DNA of 20,380 nucleotides from SZUA-254 sp031379665 (GCA_031379665.1 JANNFI010000026.1:1-20380); one strand, 5' to 3'. Shown: positions 1 through 9,205, numbered from the stretch's first letter. The notes: generated by a model not told the origin, from the sequence alone. A program made the numbers and translations.

Positions 1-1
1 C

Positions 2-2458
2 CGGTCGGACATCTTTTCGTTCGGGGTGGTCCTCTTCGAAATGCTCACCGCCAGGACGCCGTTCCGCGGGGAGCACGAAGCCGCGATGATGTATTCCATC
101 CTGAACGAAGAACCCGAACCGCTCCAGAAGACGCTCCCCGAGGCGCCGGCCGAACTTCTCCATGTCATGAGCCGCGCGCTCGAGAAAAACCCCGGCGACC
201 GCTACCAGTCCATCCAGGAGATGGCAATCGATCTGCGACGGATGAGGAAAGACTCGTCGAAGGTCTCACGTGCGTCGATGCAGTCGATGCCGGCCGCGGG
301 ATTCACGAGCGCCGACGCGGCACCCGGGACGCGCAGCGCCTCCTTCACGGCATCCGGCGCCGGGGCTCCGCCTCCGCCGGAGGGCTCGGCCGGTTCCCAC
401 AAGACCACCACCGTCACGCTCAACATTCCTTCGGTCAGCCGGGGCGCGATGCTGAAATGGATCCTGCCCGGGGTGGTCATCGTCGCGGGAATCATCGGAT
501 ATTTCATCTTCTTCGCCGGCGGCGACGCCGACACGGGAGCGCGCATCCCGGTCGCCGTGGCGGATTTCCAGAACCAGACGAAGGAGGAGGAGTTGAACGG
601 ACTCTCCGGGATGCTGATCACATCGCTCGAGCAATCGCGCCGACTCTCGGTGATGACGCGATCGAGGATGTTCGACGTCCTGAAACAGCTGGGGAAAATG
701 GACGTCGCCCGCATCGACGAGTCGCTCGGCCGCGAGATCTGCCGCCAGGCGAACGTGGGCGCCCTGGTTGTGGCATCGGTGAGCAAATTCGACCAGCTCT
801 ACATCATCGACATGAAGGTGCTCGACCCAGAGAAGAACGAATACCTTCTGACGCTGAAAGAGGAGGGGGAAGGGAAATCGAGCATCCCCGGTATGATCGA
901 CCGGCTCTCGGAAAAAACACGGCTCGGGCTGAAAGAGAAGGCCGCGGACGTCGACGCAAACAGCCAGGCGGTCGCGGAGATGACGACACCGAGCATGGAA
1001 GCGTACCAGGCGTTTTTCAGCGGCGAAGAGTTCATCAACAAGCTGAAGTTCGACAGCGCCGCGGTTGAATTCCGACGCGCCGTCGCCTTCGACTCGACGT
1101 TCGCGGTGGCGCACTATCGCCTCGCGTATGCGCTCAGCTGGAACCAGGCGCCGGGAGCCGAGGCGGCGATCGGGCACGCGATGCGGTACGTCGACCGGGT
1201 GCCGAAAAAGGAAAACTACCTCATCCGTGGCGAAGACGCCATCGTACGCCACGAGGTGGACCGCGGCCTCGCCATCTACCGGGAAATGCTGACGCTCTAT
1301 CCCGACGACAAGGAGGCCAACTACCTGCTCGGGGACTACGCCTTCCACAGAATGGATTACCCGACGGCTGAAGCCGCTCTCGGCAAGGTGCTCTCGATGG
1401 ACCCGACATTTTCGAGGGCCTATCAGCATCTGAGCTGGACCTACCTGTTCTCGAAACGATTCCCCGAGATGCGTGAAGTGGCGCGCCGGTACGTGAAAAA
1501 TGTCCCCTCCGAGAGCGCGTACCTGTGGCTCGCCGAGTCGTTCGCCCAGGAGGGGAAGTTCGACAGCGCCCTCGCGGTCTGCCGGGACGCGATGAACGTC
1601 AGCGCCGACGACGTTGATATCCGATCAATGGAGGGGGCGATGTATCTGAACCGGCAAGAGTTCGACAGGGCGGCGTCGGTGTTCCGGGACATGGCCGAAT
1701 CCCCCGGGAGCGATCCCGACCGGATTCGATCCGGACTGAAGGGGCTTGTCACGGAGGCCGTCTGGTCCGGCAGGTACCGGGAGGCTCTACGGCGACAGGA
1801 CCGGTTGATCGCGTTCGAGACCGCGCAAAAAGATTCCGCGCTCCTTACCGCCGGCCTGGCCTGGAGGGCCCACCTGGCGATCGTCCTGCGGGGTGACACC
1901 TCCGAGGCCCGGACGTTCATCGGGAAGGCGCTGGCATTGAAGGCCTACGGCGATCAGGATTTTTATCTCGGCCTGGAAGCCTATTACGCCGAGTCGGGCG
2001 AGTTCGATAAAGCCAGGGAGATCGTCAGGACATCGCTCGCCGTGGTCCGTCCCTTCGGCGTCCGGTACATCGATGCGCTCAGCGAATACCGGATGGGCAA
2101 CTACGGTTCCGCGATCCGGTTGTTCCGGGAACAGCCGTTCCTGGTCCACGACGGGTTGCTCTTCCTGGCGAAATCGTTCAGCGCCACGAACCAGACCGAC
2201 AGCGCGCTTGCGGCGTTGTCGCGGCTGAAGAATTTTTACGGCGGAATGTTTTTCGGAATGGCGGACAGCCGGTCGCTCACCGAGGCGAAGGCGGACTACC
2301 TCGCCGGGATGATATACGAAAAAACGGGCGACCGGAGAAAAGCCGTCGAACATTTCGGGAGGTGCCTCGACCTCTGGAAGAACGCCGACCAGGACATCCC
2401 CGAACTGATCGACGCAAAAAAGCGGTATGCCGCGCTCAAGGGGATGACACAGCGATGA
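2..2458 (+). CDS. Ser/Thr protein kinase with TolB-like domain and TPRs, 5' truncated (K1)
   Basis: This is the C-terminal part (818 residues visible) of a membrane-anchored Hanks-type kinase. The frame is open from base 2 with RSDIFSFG, the kinase subdomain IX motif, so the GTG at 26 is internal and the true start lies upstream. The catalytic N-lobe, HRD and DFG are outside the window. Visible in order are the kinase C-lobe (about residues 1-85), a Ser/Ala/Pro/Gly-rich linker, one TM helix near 153-171 (bases about 458-514), a TolB/FlgO-like alpha-beta domain (about 180-310, starting IPVAVADFQNQT), and TPR-like helical repeats to the end, clearest at about 439-566. It matches K2 over its full visible length, so the two are tandem duplicates. 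The stop overlaps the K2 start (ATGA), suggesting translational coupling. Substrate and ligand are unknown; TPRs usually bind proteins or peptides. Confidence 0.9.
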   Translation, partial: RSDIFSFGVVLFEMLTARTPFRGEHEAAMMYSILNEEPEPLQKTLPEAPAELLHVMSRALEKNPGDRYQSIQEMAIDLRRMRKDSSKVSRASMQSMPAAGFTSADAAPGTRSASFTASGAGAPPPPEGSAGSHKTTTVTLNIPSVSRGAMLKWILPGVVIVAGIIGYFIFFAGGDADTGARIPVAVADFQNQTKEEELNGLSGMLITSLEQSRRLSVMTRSRMFDVLKQLGKMDVARIDESLGREICRQANVGALVVASVSKFDQLYIIDMKVLDPEKNEYLLTLKEEGEGKSSIPGMIDRLSEKTRLGLKEKAADVDANSQAVAEMTTPSMEAYQAFFSGEEFINKLKFDSAAVEFRRAVAFDSTFAVAHYRLAYALSWNQAPGAEAAIGHAMRYVDRVPKKENYLIRGEDAIVRHEVDRGLAIYREMLTLYPDDKEANYLLGDYAFHRMDYPTAEAALGKVLSMDPTFSRAYQHLSWTYLFSKRFPEMREVARRYVKNVPSESAYLWLAESFAQEGKFDSALAVCRDAMNVSADDVDIRSMEGAMYLNRQEFDRAASVFRDMAESPGSDPDRIRSGLKGLVTEAVWSGRYREALRRQDRLIAFETAQKDSALLTAGLAWRAHLAIVLRGDTSEARTFIGKALALKAYGDQDFYLGLEAYYAESGEFDKAREIVRTSLAVVRPFGVRYIDALSEYRMGNYGSAIRLFREQPFLVHDGLLFLAKSFSATNQTDSALAALSRLKNFYGGMFFGMADSRSLTEAKADYLAGMIYEKTGDRRKAVEHFGRCLDLWKNADQDIPELIDAKKRYAALKGMTQR
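2438..2444 (+). promoter_or_regulatory. Possible ribosome binding site for K2
   Basis: AAGGGGA lies 10 bases before the ATG at 2455, inside the end of K1. It is purine-rich but not a perfect Shine-Dalgarno sequence. With the ATGA overlap, K2 may also be translated by re-initiation of ribosomes that finish K1. Confidence 0.35.
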
Positions 2459-5400
2459 TCGGTCAGGTCGTCTCACATTATAAGATCCTCGAGAAACTCG
2501 GCGAAGGCGGAATGGGCATCGTGTATAAGGCCCACGACACGAAGCTCGACCGCACGGTCGCGCTCAAGTTCCTCCCGCCGCAGGTTTCCGCCACCGAGCA
2601 GGACAAGACGCGCTTCACGCAGGAGGCGCGCGCCGCCGCCGCGCTGAACCATCCCCACATCTGCCACATTTATCGGATCGACGAAGTCGACGCCCCGCCC
2701 GCCTCGGGCCGCCAGGGCGAGAAAATGATGTTCATCGAGATGGAACACGTGGACGGGCTGACCCTCCGGAAGAGGATCGCGGCAGGCCCGATCCCGCTCG
2801 GCGAGGCGTTGAACCTCGCGACGCAGATCGGCGAGGGGCTGGAGGAGGCGCACGGCAAGGGGATCATCCACCGGGACATCAAGTCCGACAACGTGATGGT
2901 GAATTCGCGCGGACAGGCGAAGGTGATGGACTTCGGGCTCGCGAAGCTCAAAGGCGCGCTGAAGCTGACTCGCTCGTCGAGCACGGTCGGCACGCTTGCC
3001 TATATGGCGCCCGAGCAACTGCGCGGCGCCGAGGCCGACGCGCGGTCTGACATTTTTTCGTTCGGCGTCCTTCTCTACGAGATGATCACCGGCAGGGTCC
3101 CGTTCGAGGGAGCCCACGAAGCCGCGTTGATGTATTCGATCACCAACGAGCCCCCCGTCCCCCTCGAAAAATATCTGCCCGGAGCGCCCTCGGAACTGTT
3201 GCACATCATCAACCGCTCGCTCGAGAAGGACCCGGAGGACCGTTACCAGAGTGTGCACGATATGGTGATCGACATCCGCCGGATGCGGAAGGACTCGACG
3301 AGGGTCTCCCACGTGTCGATGAGCGCGATGCCGTCGACGTCGCCGGCCGGGCAGACAGGATCGTATCCGTCGTCGGGCGCCACGCCTGCGCCATCTGCGG
3401 TTACGCCTCGGCCGACGGGAAGTTACGGTGTCGGATCCGGCTCCGGCGAGGTACCCGCCGGCGCTGGAACCCCATCGGGAGAATATCAACCCCAACCACC
3501 GCAGGCAGACCACGCGGGCCCGGCGTCGGGAGTTTCCGCACGCCGTACGTCGTCGGTGACCATCCAGATCCCGACCGGCGGGAAAAGTTGGATGATGATC
3601 GCGGGGGTCGTGGTTCTGATCGGGCTCGCAGTGGTCGGGTATATGAAATTCGGCGGGAGCGACGAACCGACGGGGAAGCTTTCGATCGCCGTGGCCGACT
3701 TCCAGAATCGCACGAACGAACCCGAGCTCGACGGCCTCTCGGGGATGCTGACCACCGCGATGGAACAGTCGAAGCGCCTCTCGGTCGTCACGCGGACGCA
3801 TATGTTCGACATCCTCAAGCAGATGGGGAAGGCCGATATCGAACGGATCGACGAGTCGGTCGGAAAGGAGATCTGCGCGAAAGCTGGCATCGGCGCTCTC
3901 GTCACCGCGTCGATACAGAAATTCGGCAAGCTCTACATCATCGACCTGAAGGTGCTCGACCCCTCGAAGAACGAATACCTCTTCACGGCGAAGGAGGAGG
4001 GCGAGGGGCAGGAGAGCATCCCGGGCATGCTCGACAAACTCTCGGAAAAGACGCGCGCGGGGCTGAAGGAGAAGGCCGACGAGATCAAGGCGTCGGGGAC
4101 TGACCTCGCGGTCGTGACAACGTCGAACTTGGAAGCGTACCAGCACTTTTTCAAGGGCGAGGAGCTCATCAACAAGCTCGAGATCGCGAAGGCGGTTGAG
4201 GAGCTGCGTCAAGCGGTGGCGCTCGACTCGATGTTCGGCCTCGCGTGGTACAGGCTCGCGTACGCGCTCGACTGGTCCACCGCCACGACGGGAGACCGGA
4301 ACGACGCACTCCCCAGGGCGCTGGCTCTCATCGACCGCCTGCCGGACAAGGAAAAATACCTGCTCCGATCGATCGCGGCGAGGGAGAACGCGAATTTCGC
4401 CGCGTCCGTGAAAATCCTGAAGGAAATGGAAACCCATTACCCGAACGACAAGGAGATGATGTACAACATCGGGGACTGGTCGTTCCACGACAACGATCTC
4501 GCGACCGCGGCGGAATACCTGAATAAAACGCTCGCCATCGACCCGACGCACGACAGGGCGCTCCAGCACCTCACCTGGACGTACAGGGACGCGGGCCAGT
4601 ACGTGAAAATGCTCGAGACCGCGAGAAAGTATGTCGAGGTCGCGAAATCCTCCGAATCGTTTGAGCTTCTCGCCGCGGCGTTTTCGCACACGGGGAAGCT
4701 GGACGAAGGCCTCACCGATTTCGCAAAGCTGCGGGTATCCTATCCCCGGAGCGGCGACGTGGTCAGATCGATCGCCGGTTTTTACCAACTACAGGGGGAG
4801 TATGACAGCGCGGAGGCCGGGTTGAGGCAATTCGTGGATTCGACGGGGAAACTGCGCAATTCGGCGGCCTATGGCCTGATCGACCTCTACGGTTTCACCG
4901 GCCGGCATCGCAAGGTCGCCGAGGTCGCGACGGCCCAGATCGAACGCGCCCTCACCAAGAAGGACACAGTCGCCGCCGTGAACCTGATGCTGAAAGTTGC
5001 CTTCGCAGACATCAACCTGACCGGTTCGGTGAAAAAGGCTGGTGAACTCCTCAACCGGACATATCAATACAATCTACCCACGTCGGACCTGGATTACTGG
5101 TTCCCGAAGACCTGGCTCGAGATCCTGGTAGACCCGCGGAAAGACATTCATCCCGATATGCTCGGGAAACCGTGGTCGCCGATATACCTGAGCGCGCTGG
5201 CGAGCGCCCGGAACGAATGCGGTGACGCCCAGGCCACGGCGGACACGATCATCCTTGGCGGACCACCGTTCGTGAAGTTCACGCTGATGTGCCAGATCGC
5301 CGAATGTTATTACGATGCCTCCAGGTACAACGACGCCCTGAGCGCACTCAACCGAGCCATGGTGATCACCGAAATGGCTACATCGTCCGGGTACCCGCAG

Positions 5401-5568
5401 GCCGTCGTCCTGATGGGAAAAATATACGAGGAGATGGGCAATACCGCCCTGGCACTGGAGTCGTACGGGAAATTTTTGAAAATATGGAAACAGGCGGACC
5501 CGGACCTGCCGATGCTCGTCGACGTGAAGAAACGCGTCGCGAAACTCAAAGCGGTCTCGTCGAATTGA
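2455..5568 (+). CDS. Transmembrane Ser/Thr protein kinase with TolB-like domain and TPRs (K2)
   Basis: Predicted protein of 1037 residues. The start at 2455 is chosen because MIGQVVSHYKILEKLGEGGMG is the family N-terminus; the open frame runs 31 codons further up, but only as a shadow of K1. The kinase domain is complete: Gly loop GEGGMG 16-21, ATP lysine K38, helix-C glutamate E57, HRDIKSDN 139-146, DFG 159-161, activation-loop SSTVGT and APE 185-187. A long Ser/Pro/Gly-rich linker (about 285-375) leads to one TM helix (about 379-397), a TolB-like domain (about 408-545, IAVADFQNRT) and TPR-like repeats (about 555-1015; clear ones near 669-700, 735-763 and 985-1012). The N-terminal kinase should be cytoplasmic and the TolB-like/TPR part outside the membrane. 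It phosphorylates Ser/Thr by family rule; its targets cannot be read from the sequence. The tail LVDVKKRVAKLK resembles that of K1. Confidence 0.93.
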   Translation: MIGQVVSHYKILEKLGEGGMGIVYKAHDTKLDRTVALKFLPPQVSATEQDKTRFTQEARAAAALNHPHICHIYRIDEVDAPPASGRQGEKMMFIEMEHVDGLTLRKRIAAGPIPLGEALNLATQIGEGLEEAHGKGIIHRDIKSDNVMVNSRGQAKVMDFGLAKLKGALKLTRSSSTVGTLAYMAPEQLRGAEADARSDIFSFGVLLYEMITGRVPFEGAHEAALMYSITNEPPVPLEKYLPGAPSELLHIINRSLEKDPEDRYQSVHDMVIDIRRMRKDSTRVSHVSMSAMPSTSPAGQTGSYPSSGATPAPSAVTPRPTGSYGVGSGSGEVPAGAGTPSGEYQPQPPQADHAGPASGVSARRTSSVTIQIPTGGKSWMMIAGVVVLIGLAVVGYMKFGGSDEPTGKLSIAVADFQNRTNEPELDGLSGMLTTAMEQSKRLSVVTRTHMFDILKQMGKADIERIDESVGKEICAKAGIGALVTASIQKFGKLYIIDLKVLDPSKNEYLFTAKEEGEGQESIPGMLDKLSEKTRAGLKEKADEIKASGTDLAVVTTSNLEAYQHFFKGEELINKLEIAKAVEELRQAVALDSMFGLAWYRLAYALDWSTATTGDRNDALPRALALIDRLPDKEKYLLRSIAARENANFAASVKILKEMETHYPNDKEMMYNIGDWSFHDNDLATAAEYLNKTLAIDPTHDRALQHLTWTYRDAGQYVKMLETARKYVEVAKSSESFELLAAAFSHTGKLDEGLTDFAKLRVSYPRSGDVVRSIAGFYQLQGEYDSAEAGLRQFVDSTGKLRNSAAYGLIDLYGFTGRHRKVAEVATAQIERALTKKDTVAAVNLMLKVAFADINLTGSVKKAGELLNRTYQYNLPTSDLDYWFPKTWLEILVDPRKDIHPDMLGKPWSPIYLSALASARNECGDAQATADTIILGGPPFVKFTLMCQIAECYYDASRYNDALSALNRAMVITEMATSSGYPQAVVLMGKIYEEMGNTALALESYGKFLKIWKQADPDLPMLVDVKKRVAKLKAVSSN

Positions 5569-5578
5569 TCAACGGACT

Positions 5579-8401
5579 ATGATCGGCGAAACGATATCCC
5601 ACTATACGATCCTCGAGAAACTCGGCGAAGGCGGGATGGGCGTGGTCTACAAGGCGGAGGACACGAAGCTCAAGCGGCACGTCGCCCTCAAGTTCCTTCC
5701 GCCCCACCTCGCGGCGTCGGAGGGCGACAAGGCCCGCTTCATCCAGGAGGCGCAGGCCGCCAGCGCGCTGAACCACCCGAACGTCTGCACCATCCACGAC
5801 ATCCAGGAGTACGAAGGCCCCGGCGGCTCGAAACAGATGTTCATCGTGATGGAGTTCGTGCAGGGACAGACGCTCCGGGACCTGATGGGGGGGAAGAAGG
5901 GCGCAGATGCGGGGTCCGGCACACGAACGCTCCTGCCGCTGAACCGCGCCACCGAGATCGGCATCCAGGTCGCGGACGGACTGGCCGCGGCGCACGAGAA
6001 GGGTATCGTCCACCGGGACATCAAGCCTGAGAACATCATGGTCCGCAAGGACGGCATCGCCCAGATCATGGACTTCGGGCTGGCCAAGCTCCGGTCCTCG
6101 CAGGGCACCCGCCTGACTCAGCAGGGGAGCACGGTAGGCACCGCCGGATATATGTCGCCCGAACAGATCCAGGGCTCCGACGCTGACCACCGCTCCGACG
6201 TGTTCTCGCTCGGCGTGGTGCTCTACGAAATGTTCACCGGCGAACTGCCGTTCAAGGGCGTCCACGAGACGGCGCTTTTGTATGAGATCGTCAACGTCGA
6301 TCCCGTCCCGATGTCCTCGGTTAACCCGGAACTCAATCCCGAACTTGACCGGATCGTTTTCGAGTGCCTCCAGAAGGACGCCGACGAACGCTTCCAGTCG
6401 GTGAAGGACATCTCCAAGGAATTGAAACGGTACAAACGAGAATCGAGCCGGCAGCGGGCAACCCGCACGATGTCGACGCGGCAATTTCCGAAGGCCCCCG
6501 GAACGCCTGGCGGGTCGGGGTCGCACGAATCGGGCTCGATCGGCGCCCCGTCTTCCGGTGTTACCGAAGGCGCGGCTGTTTCGACCGGCTCGGGTGTCCA
6601 TCCGATATCCGGTGCGGCCGGTCGTTCGTGGGCGCGTTTCCTCTGGCCGGCGCTTTCCCTCCTCCTCGCCGCGGCCGTAGTCTTCCTCGCGATGAACCGG
6701 GGAGCGGACAATCCCGCCCCGTCGCTCCCGGTGATGCGGTTCCCCGTCACGCTCTCCGTGTCGTCGCCGCTCGTGCTCGGCGCGGCCACGCTCGCGATCG
6801 CCCCCGACGGAAAACATTTCGTCTACCTCGCGGGTGACGCGGCCAACCCGCAACTCTACCTCCGCTCGCTCGACCGTCTGGACGCGACGCTGATGGCGGG
6901 GACCGACGGCGCCTCAGACCCGTTCTTCTCCGACGACGGCCAATGGGTCGCCTTCTACACGGCCGGGAGGATCAGGAAGGTCTCGATCTTCGGCGGCGGA
7001 TCGCAGGACGTCTGCGACGTCGAGGGCTTCATGCGCGGGGGAACGTGGTCCGGGACCAGCGACATCTTCTTCGGCCACCTCAACCGCGGCATCTTCCGCG
7101 TGCCGGCCGCCGGCGGGACGCCCGCCGAGGTGACACTCCTCGACACGTCGAAAGGTGAGATCAGCCACCGGTTTCCGCAGGCGCTCCCCGGGGGGAAGTG
7201 GGTCCTCTTCACGGTGAAGTTCAATAACATCTCCACGTTCGACGACGCCATCATCGCGGCGGAGAACATCGAAACGCACGAGCGCCGCGAGCTCGTCCGC
7301 GGCGGGTCCTACGGGCGCTACGTCGAGACGGGCCACCTGATGTACGCGCGGGGCACGGCGCTCTACGCCATCCCCTTCGACGCGGAGAAAGTACAGATCA
7401 CCGGCACCCCCCTTCCGGTCCTGGACGGCGGAATGCTGAACCCTTTCTCGGGCACAGCCAACTTCGAGGTCTCGCGGACGGGTATCCTGATCTACACACC
7501 GGTGGGTCCCGCGGGCACCAACAACGTCGGGATCTGGTGGATGGACCGGCAGGGGAAGTCGACGCCGATTACAACTGAAAACAAACCGTACGACAACCCG
7601 AAGCTCTCCCCCGACGGCACCAGGATCGCCCTGACCCTTCGAGCGGCGAACGACGACATCTGGGTCTACGACATCGGTCGGAAGGGGCTGAGCCGCCTTA
7701 CTTTCGGCGGCGGGAACAGCGACCTCGCGATCTGGACGCCGGACGGGAAGCAGATCATCTACTCTGCGGAGCGGGGCCGGGGAATTTCGTACTTCAGGAA
7801 AGCGTGGGACGGGAGCGGCGGGACCGATGAGATAGAGGTGAAGGTGAACCCCAGCCAGCTTGCAGGTCCAAGCATCACCCCTGATGGAAGCCGGATCATC
7901 TTCGGCGCCGAAGGGAACATCTGGACGAAGGATCTCAAGGAGAACGGGGCTGCGACCCAACTCCTCACCACTGCGGCCTCATACGAGGACGCCCCGCGCC
8001 TTTCACCCGACGGCCGCCTCCTGGCCTACGGATCGAACGAATCGGGCCGGATTGAAATCTACGCCGTACCTTATCCGGGGCTCGGGGGGAAGTGGCAAAT
8101 TTCGACGGGGGGGGCTACCTCGGCCGCCATTTGGTCGCCGGACGGGAAAGAGCTCTACTATACCCAGGCCGGAAAGCTGATGCAGGTCGACGTGTCGATA
8201 TCGCCCGACGTGAACTTTTCCACCCCGCGGGTACTCTGCGCGCTTCCTCCATCGACATTCGCCGTCTTCGGGATTTCGAACGACGGGAAGCAGTTTCTCG
8301 TGGAGCTGACGGAATCTTCGTCGATCGTTGCCACGCAGGTCAACGTCGTGGTCGGCTGGTTCGACGAGCTGAGGCAGAAATTCCTCTCCGTGAAAAAGTA
8401 A
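5579..8401 (+). CDS. Transmembrane Ser/Thr protein kinase with C-terminal beta-propeller (K3)
   Basis: Predicted protein of 940 residues, ATG start 10 bp after the K2 stop with no evident Shine-Dalgarno sequence. The P-type kinase is intact: GEGGMG 16-21, K38, E57, HRDIKPEN 145-152, DFG 165-167, GSTVGTAGYM, and SPE 193-195 in place of APE. It has an unusually long insert in the kinase after the hinge (about 103-120, GGKKGADAGSGTR). A Gly/Ser-rich linker (about 300-348) is followed by one TM helix (about 352-371). The rest is a WD40-like/PD40 (TolB-type) propeller, with strand motifs of the form SPDG..(I/L)A(Y/F) at about 407-416, 451-459, 677-685, 720-729, 767-775, 808-817 and 852-861. Such propellers bind proteins or glycans, but no ligand can be inferred here. 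The tail VVGWFDEL is shared with K4. Its propeller is closest to that of K4 (shared ISHRFP/LSHRFP, KFNNI.TF, RGGSY.RYV, NPFSG.AN). Confidence 0.93.
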   Translation: MIGETISHYTILEKLGEGGMGVVYKAEDTKLKRHVALKFLPPHLAASEGDKARFIQEAQAASALNHPNVCTIHDIQEYEGPGGSKQMFIVMEFVQGQTLRDLMGGKKGADAGSGTRTLLPLNRATEIGIQVADGLAAAHEKGIVHRDIKPENIMVRKDGIAQIMDFGLAKLRSSQGTRLTQQGSTVGTAGYMSPEQIQGSDADHRSDVFSLGVVLYEMFTGELPFKGVHETALLYEIVNVDPVPMSSVNPELNPELDRIVFECLQKDADERFQSVKDISKELKRYKRESSRQRATRTMSTRQFPKAPGTPGGSGSHESGSIGAPSSGVTEGAAVSTGSGVHPISGAAGRSWARFLWPALSLLLAAAVVFLAMNRGADNPAPSLPVMRFPVTLSVSSPLVLGAATLAIAPDGKHFVYLAGDAANPQLYLRSLDRLDATLMAGTDGASDPFFSDDGQWVAFYTAGRIRKVSIFGGGSQDVCDVEGFMRGGTWSGTSDIFFGHLNRGIFRVPAAGGTPAEVTLLDTSKGEISHRFPQALPGGKWVLFTVKFNNISTFDDAIIAAENIETHERRELVRGGSYGRYVETGHLMYARGTALYAIPFDAEKVQITGTPLPVLDGGMLNPFSGTANFEVSRTGILIYTPVGPAGTNNVGIWWMDRQGKSTPITTENKPYDNPKLSPDGTRIALTLRAANDDIWVYDIGRKGLSRLTFGGGNSDLAIWTPDGKQIIYSAERGRGISYFRKAWDGSGGTDEIEVKVNPSQLAGPSITPDGSRIIFGAEGNIWTKDLKENGAATQLLTTAASYEDAPRLSPDGRLLAYGSNESGRIEIYAVPYPGLGGKWQISTGGATSAAIWSPDGKELYYTQAGKLMQVDVSISPDVNFSTPRVLCALPPSTFAVFGISNDGKQFLVELTESSSIVATQVNVVVGWFDELRQKFLSVKK

Positions 8402-8417
8402 CGCTCGACCTGACGGT

Positions 8418-9200
8418 ATGACCGGTGAGGCCCCCAACGCGAAGAACCGGACACCGCTCCTGCTCCTCCACGGCGCCCTCGGCTCCGGCGCACAAATGTT
8501 GCCGCTTGCCGATCTGTTCCGGGGCCAGCGGACGGTTTTCGCTCCCGATTTTCCGGGGCACGGGCAAGCGGCGGACGATGATCGGGGCGGGCAGGCCAGG
8601 CAGGCTGGACAGGCCGGGCAGGCTGGAATTGCAGTGGACGGGGAATCGAAATTCAGCATCGACCTCTTTTCCGATGCCATTTGCGGCTTCCTCGACCAGC
8701 ACGGAATTGAGAATGCGGATATTTTCGGTTACAGTATGGGCGGGTACGTCGCGCTCCACGTGGCGCGGCACCATCCCGGCCGTGTCGGCCGCATCGTGAC
8801 GCTCGGGACCAAATTCGCGTGGGATGAGGCGACGGCTGAAAAGGAATCGTTGCGGCTCGACCCCGCCACGATCGAACGAAAGGTGCCTGCATTTGCGGCG
8901 CAACTGCGCGAGAGACACGGAGGGGCGTGGCAGCGGGTGGTCCGGTCGACGGCCGGGATGATGCTCGATCTCGGCGCGAATCCCGCGTTGACGAAAGCCG
9001 ATCTCCGATCGATCCCGCACCGGGTCCTCGTCGCCGTCGGCGACCGCGACGCGATGGTGACGGTCGACGAAACGATCGGCGCGGCCCGCAGCCTGCCGGC
9101 GGGGGAGTGCCTCGTCCTTCCGGGGACGCCGCACCCGTTTGAGCAGGTCGACACGGAACTACTCGCGTACCACGTCCGTCATTTTATTTCAAAGGAATAA
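8418..9200 (+). CDS. Alpha/beta-fold hydrolase
   Basis: Soluble enzyme of 260 residues and the only non-kinase gene in the window. Catalytic features of the alpha/beta hydrolase family are visible: oxyanion-strand LLLLHG (H18-G19), APDFPGHG at 42-49, nucleophile elbow GYSMG with Ser106, the probable acid Asp211 in VGDRDAMV, and His239 in GTPHPF. Length is typical of the MhpC/MenH-like superfamily, which includes esterases, C-C bond hydrolases and haloperoxidase-like enzymes. The exact reaction cannot be assigned. There is no signal peptide or TM helix, so it should be cytoplasmic. Oddity: residues 59-70 (QARQAGQAGQAG) come from an 18-bp tandem duplication inserted after the GHG loop, before the cap region. 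The gene sits 16 bp after K3 and 5 bp before K4, and its last codons carry the K4 ribosome binding site, so it is likely co-expressed with the kinases. Confidence 0.9.
   Translation: MTGEAPNAKNRTPLLLLHGALGSGAQMLPLADLFRGQRTVFAPDFPGHGQAADDDRGGQARQAGQAGQAGIAVDGESKFSIDLFSDAICGFLDQHGIENADIFGYSMGGYVALHVARHHPGRVGRIVTLGTKFAWDEATAEKESLRLDPATIERKVPAFAAQLRERHGGAWQRVVRSTAGMMLDLGANPALTKADLRSIPHRVLVAVGDRDAMVTVDETIGAARSLPAGECLVLPGTPHPFEQVDTELLAYHVRHFISKE
8592..8627 (+). repeat. 18-bp in-frame tandem duplication inside the hydrolase gene
   Basis: Bases 8592-8609 and 8610-8627 are two head-to-tail copies of an 18-base unit with 17 of 18 positions identical; the one change is A to G at the seventh base. Each copy encodes six residues (QARQAG, then QAGQAG) and the frame is kept. 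Shorter internal CAGGC repeats suggest slippage of a simple-sequence tract. Confidence 0.9.
9192..9196 (+). promoter_or_regulatory. Ribosome binding site for K4 (TTG start)
   Basis: AAGGA lies 9 bases before the TTG at 9206, within the last codons of the hydrolase gene. It supports the unusual TTG start. That start is also fixed by homology, since the encoded N-terminus MIGQTISQYQVLEKLGEG matches the paralogues exactly at this point. Confidence 0.7.
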
Positions 9201-9205
9201 TTACG

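Noticed and set aside
26..28. GTG at 26 as the start of the first gene
   Set aside because: The frame continues upstream to the window edge with RSDIFSFG, a core kinase motif, so this codon is internal.
2362..2454. A longer N-terminus for K2 starting at 2362
   Set aside because: The extra 31 codons overlap the K1 coding sequence in another frame, and all paralogues begin at M(I/T)G..(I/V)S.Y, which is position 2455.
2473..4788. A 771-codon open frame on the minus strand opposite K2
   Set aside because: It is an antisense shadow of GC-rich coding DNA. Its product is a charged Arg/Asp/Glu/His/Val-rich string with no recognisable domain, while the plus strand holds a complete kinase.
5546..6853. 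A 435-codon minus-strand open frame opposite the K3 kinase domain
   Set aside because: Same reason as above. Similar antisense frames recur at matching positions opposite the other kinases, as expected from shared sense sequence.
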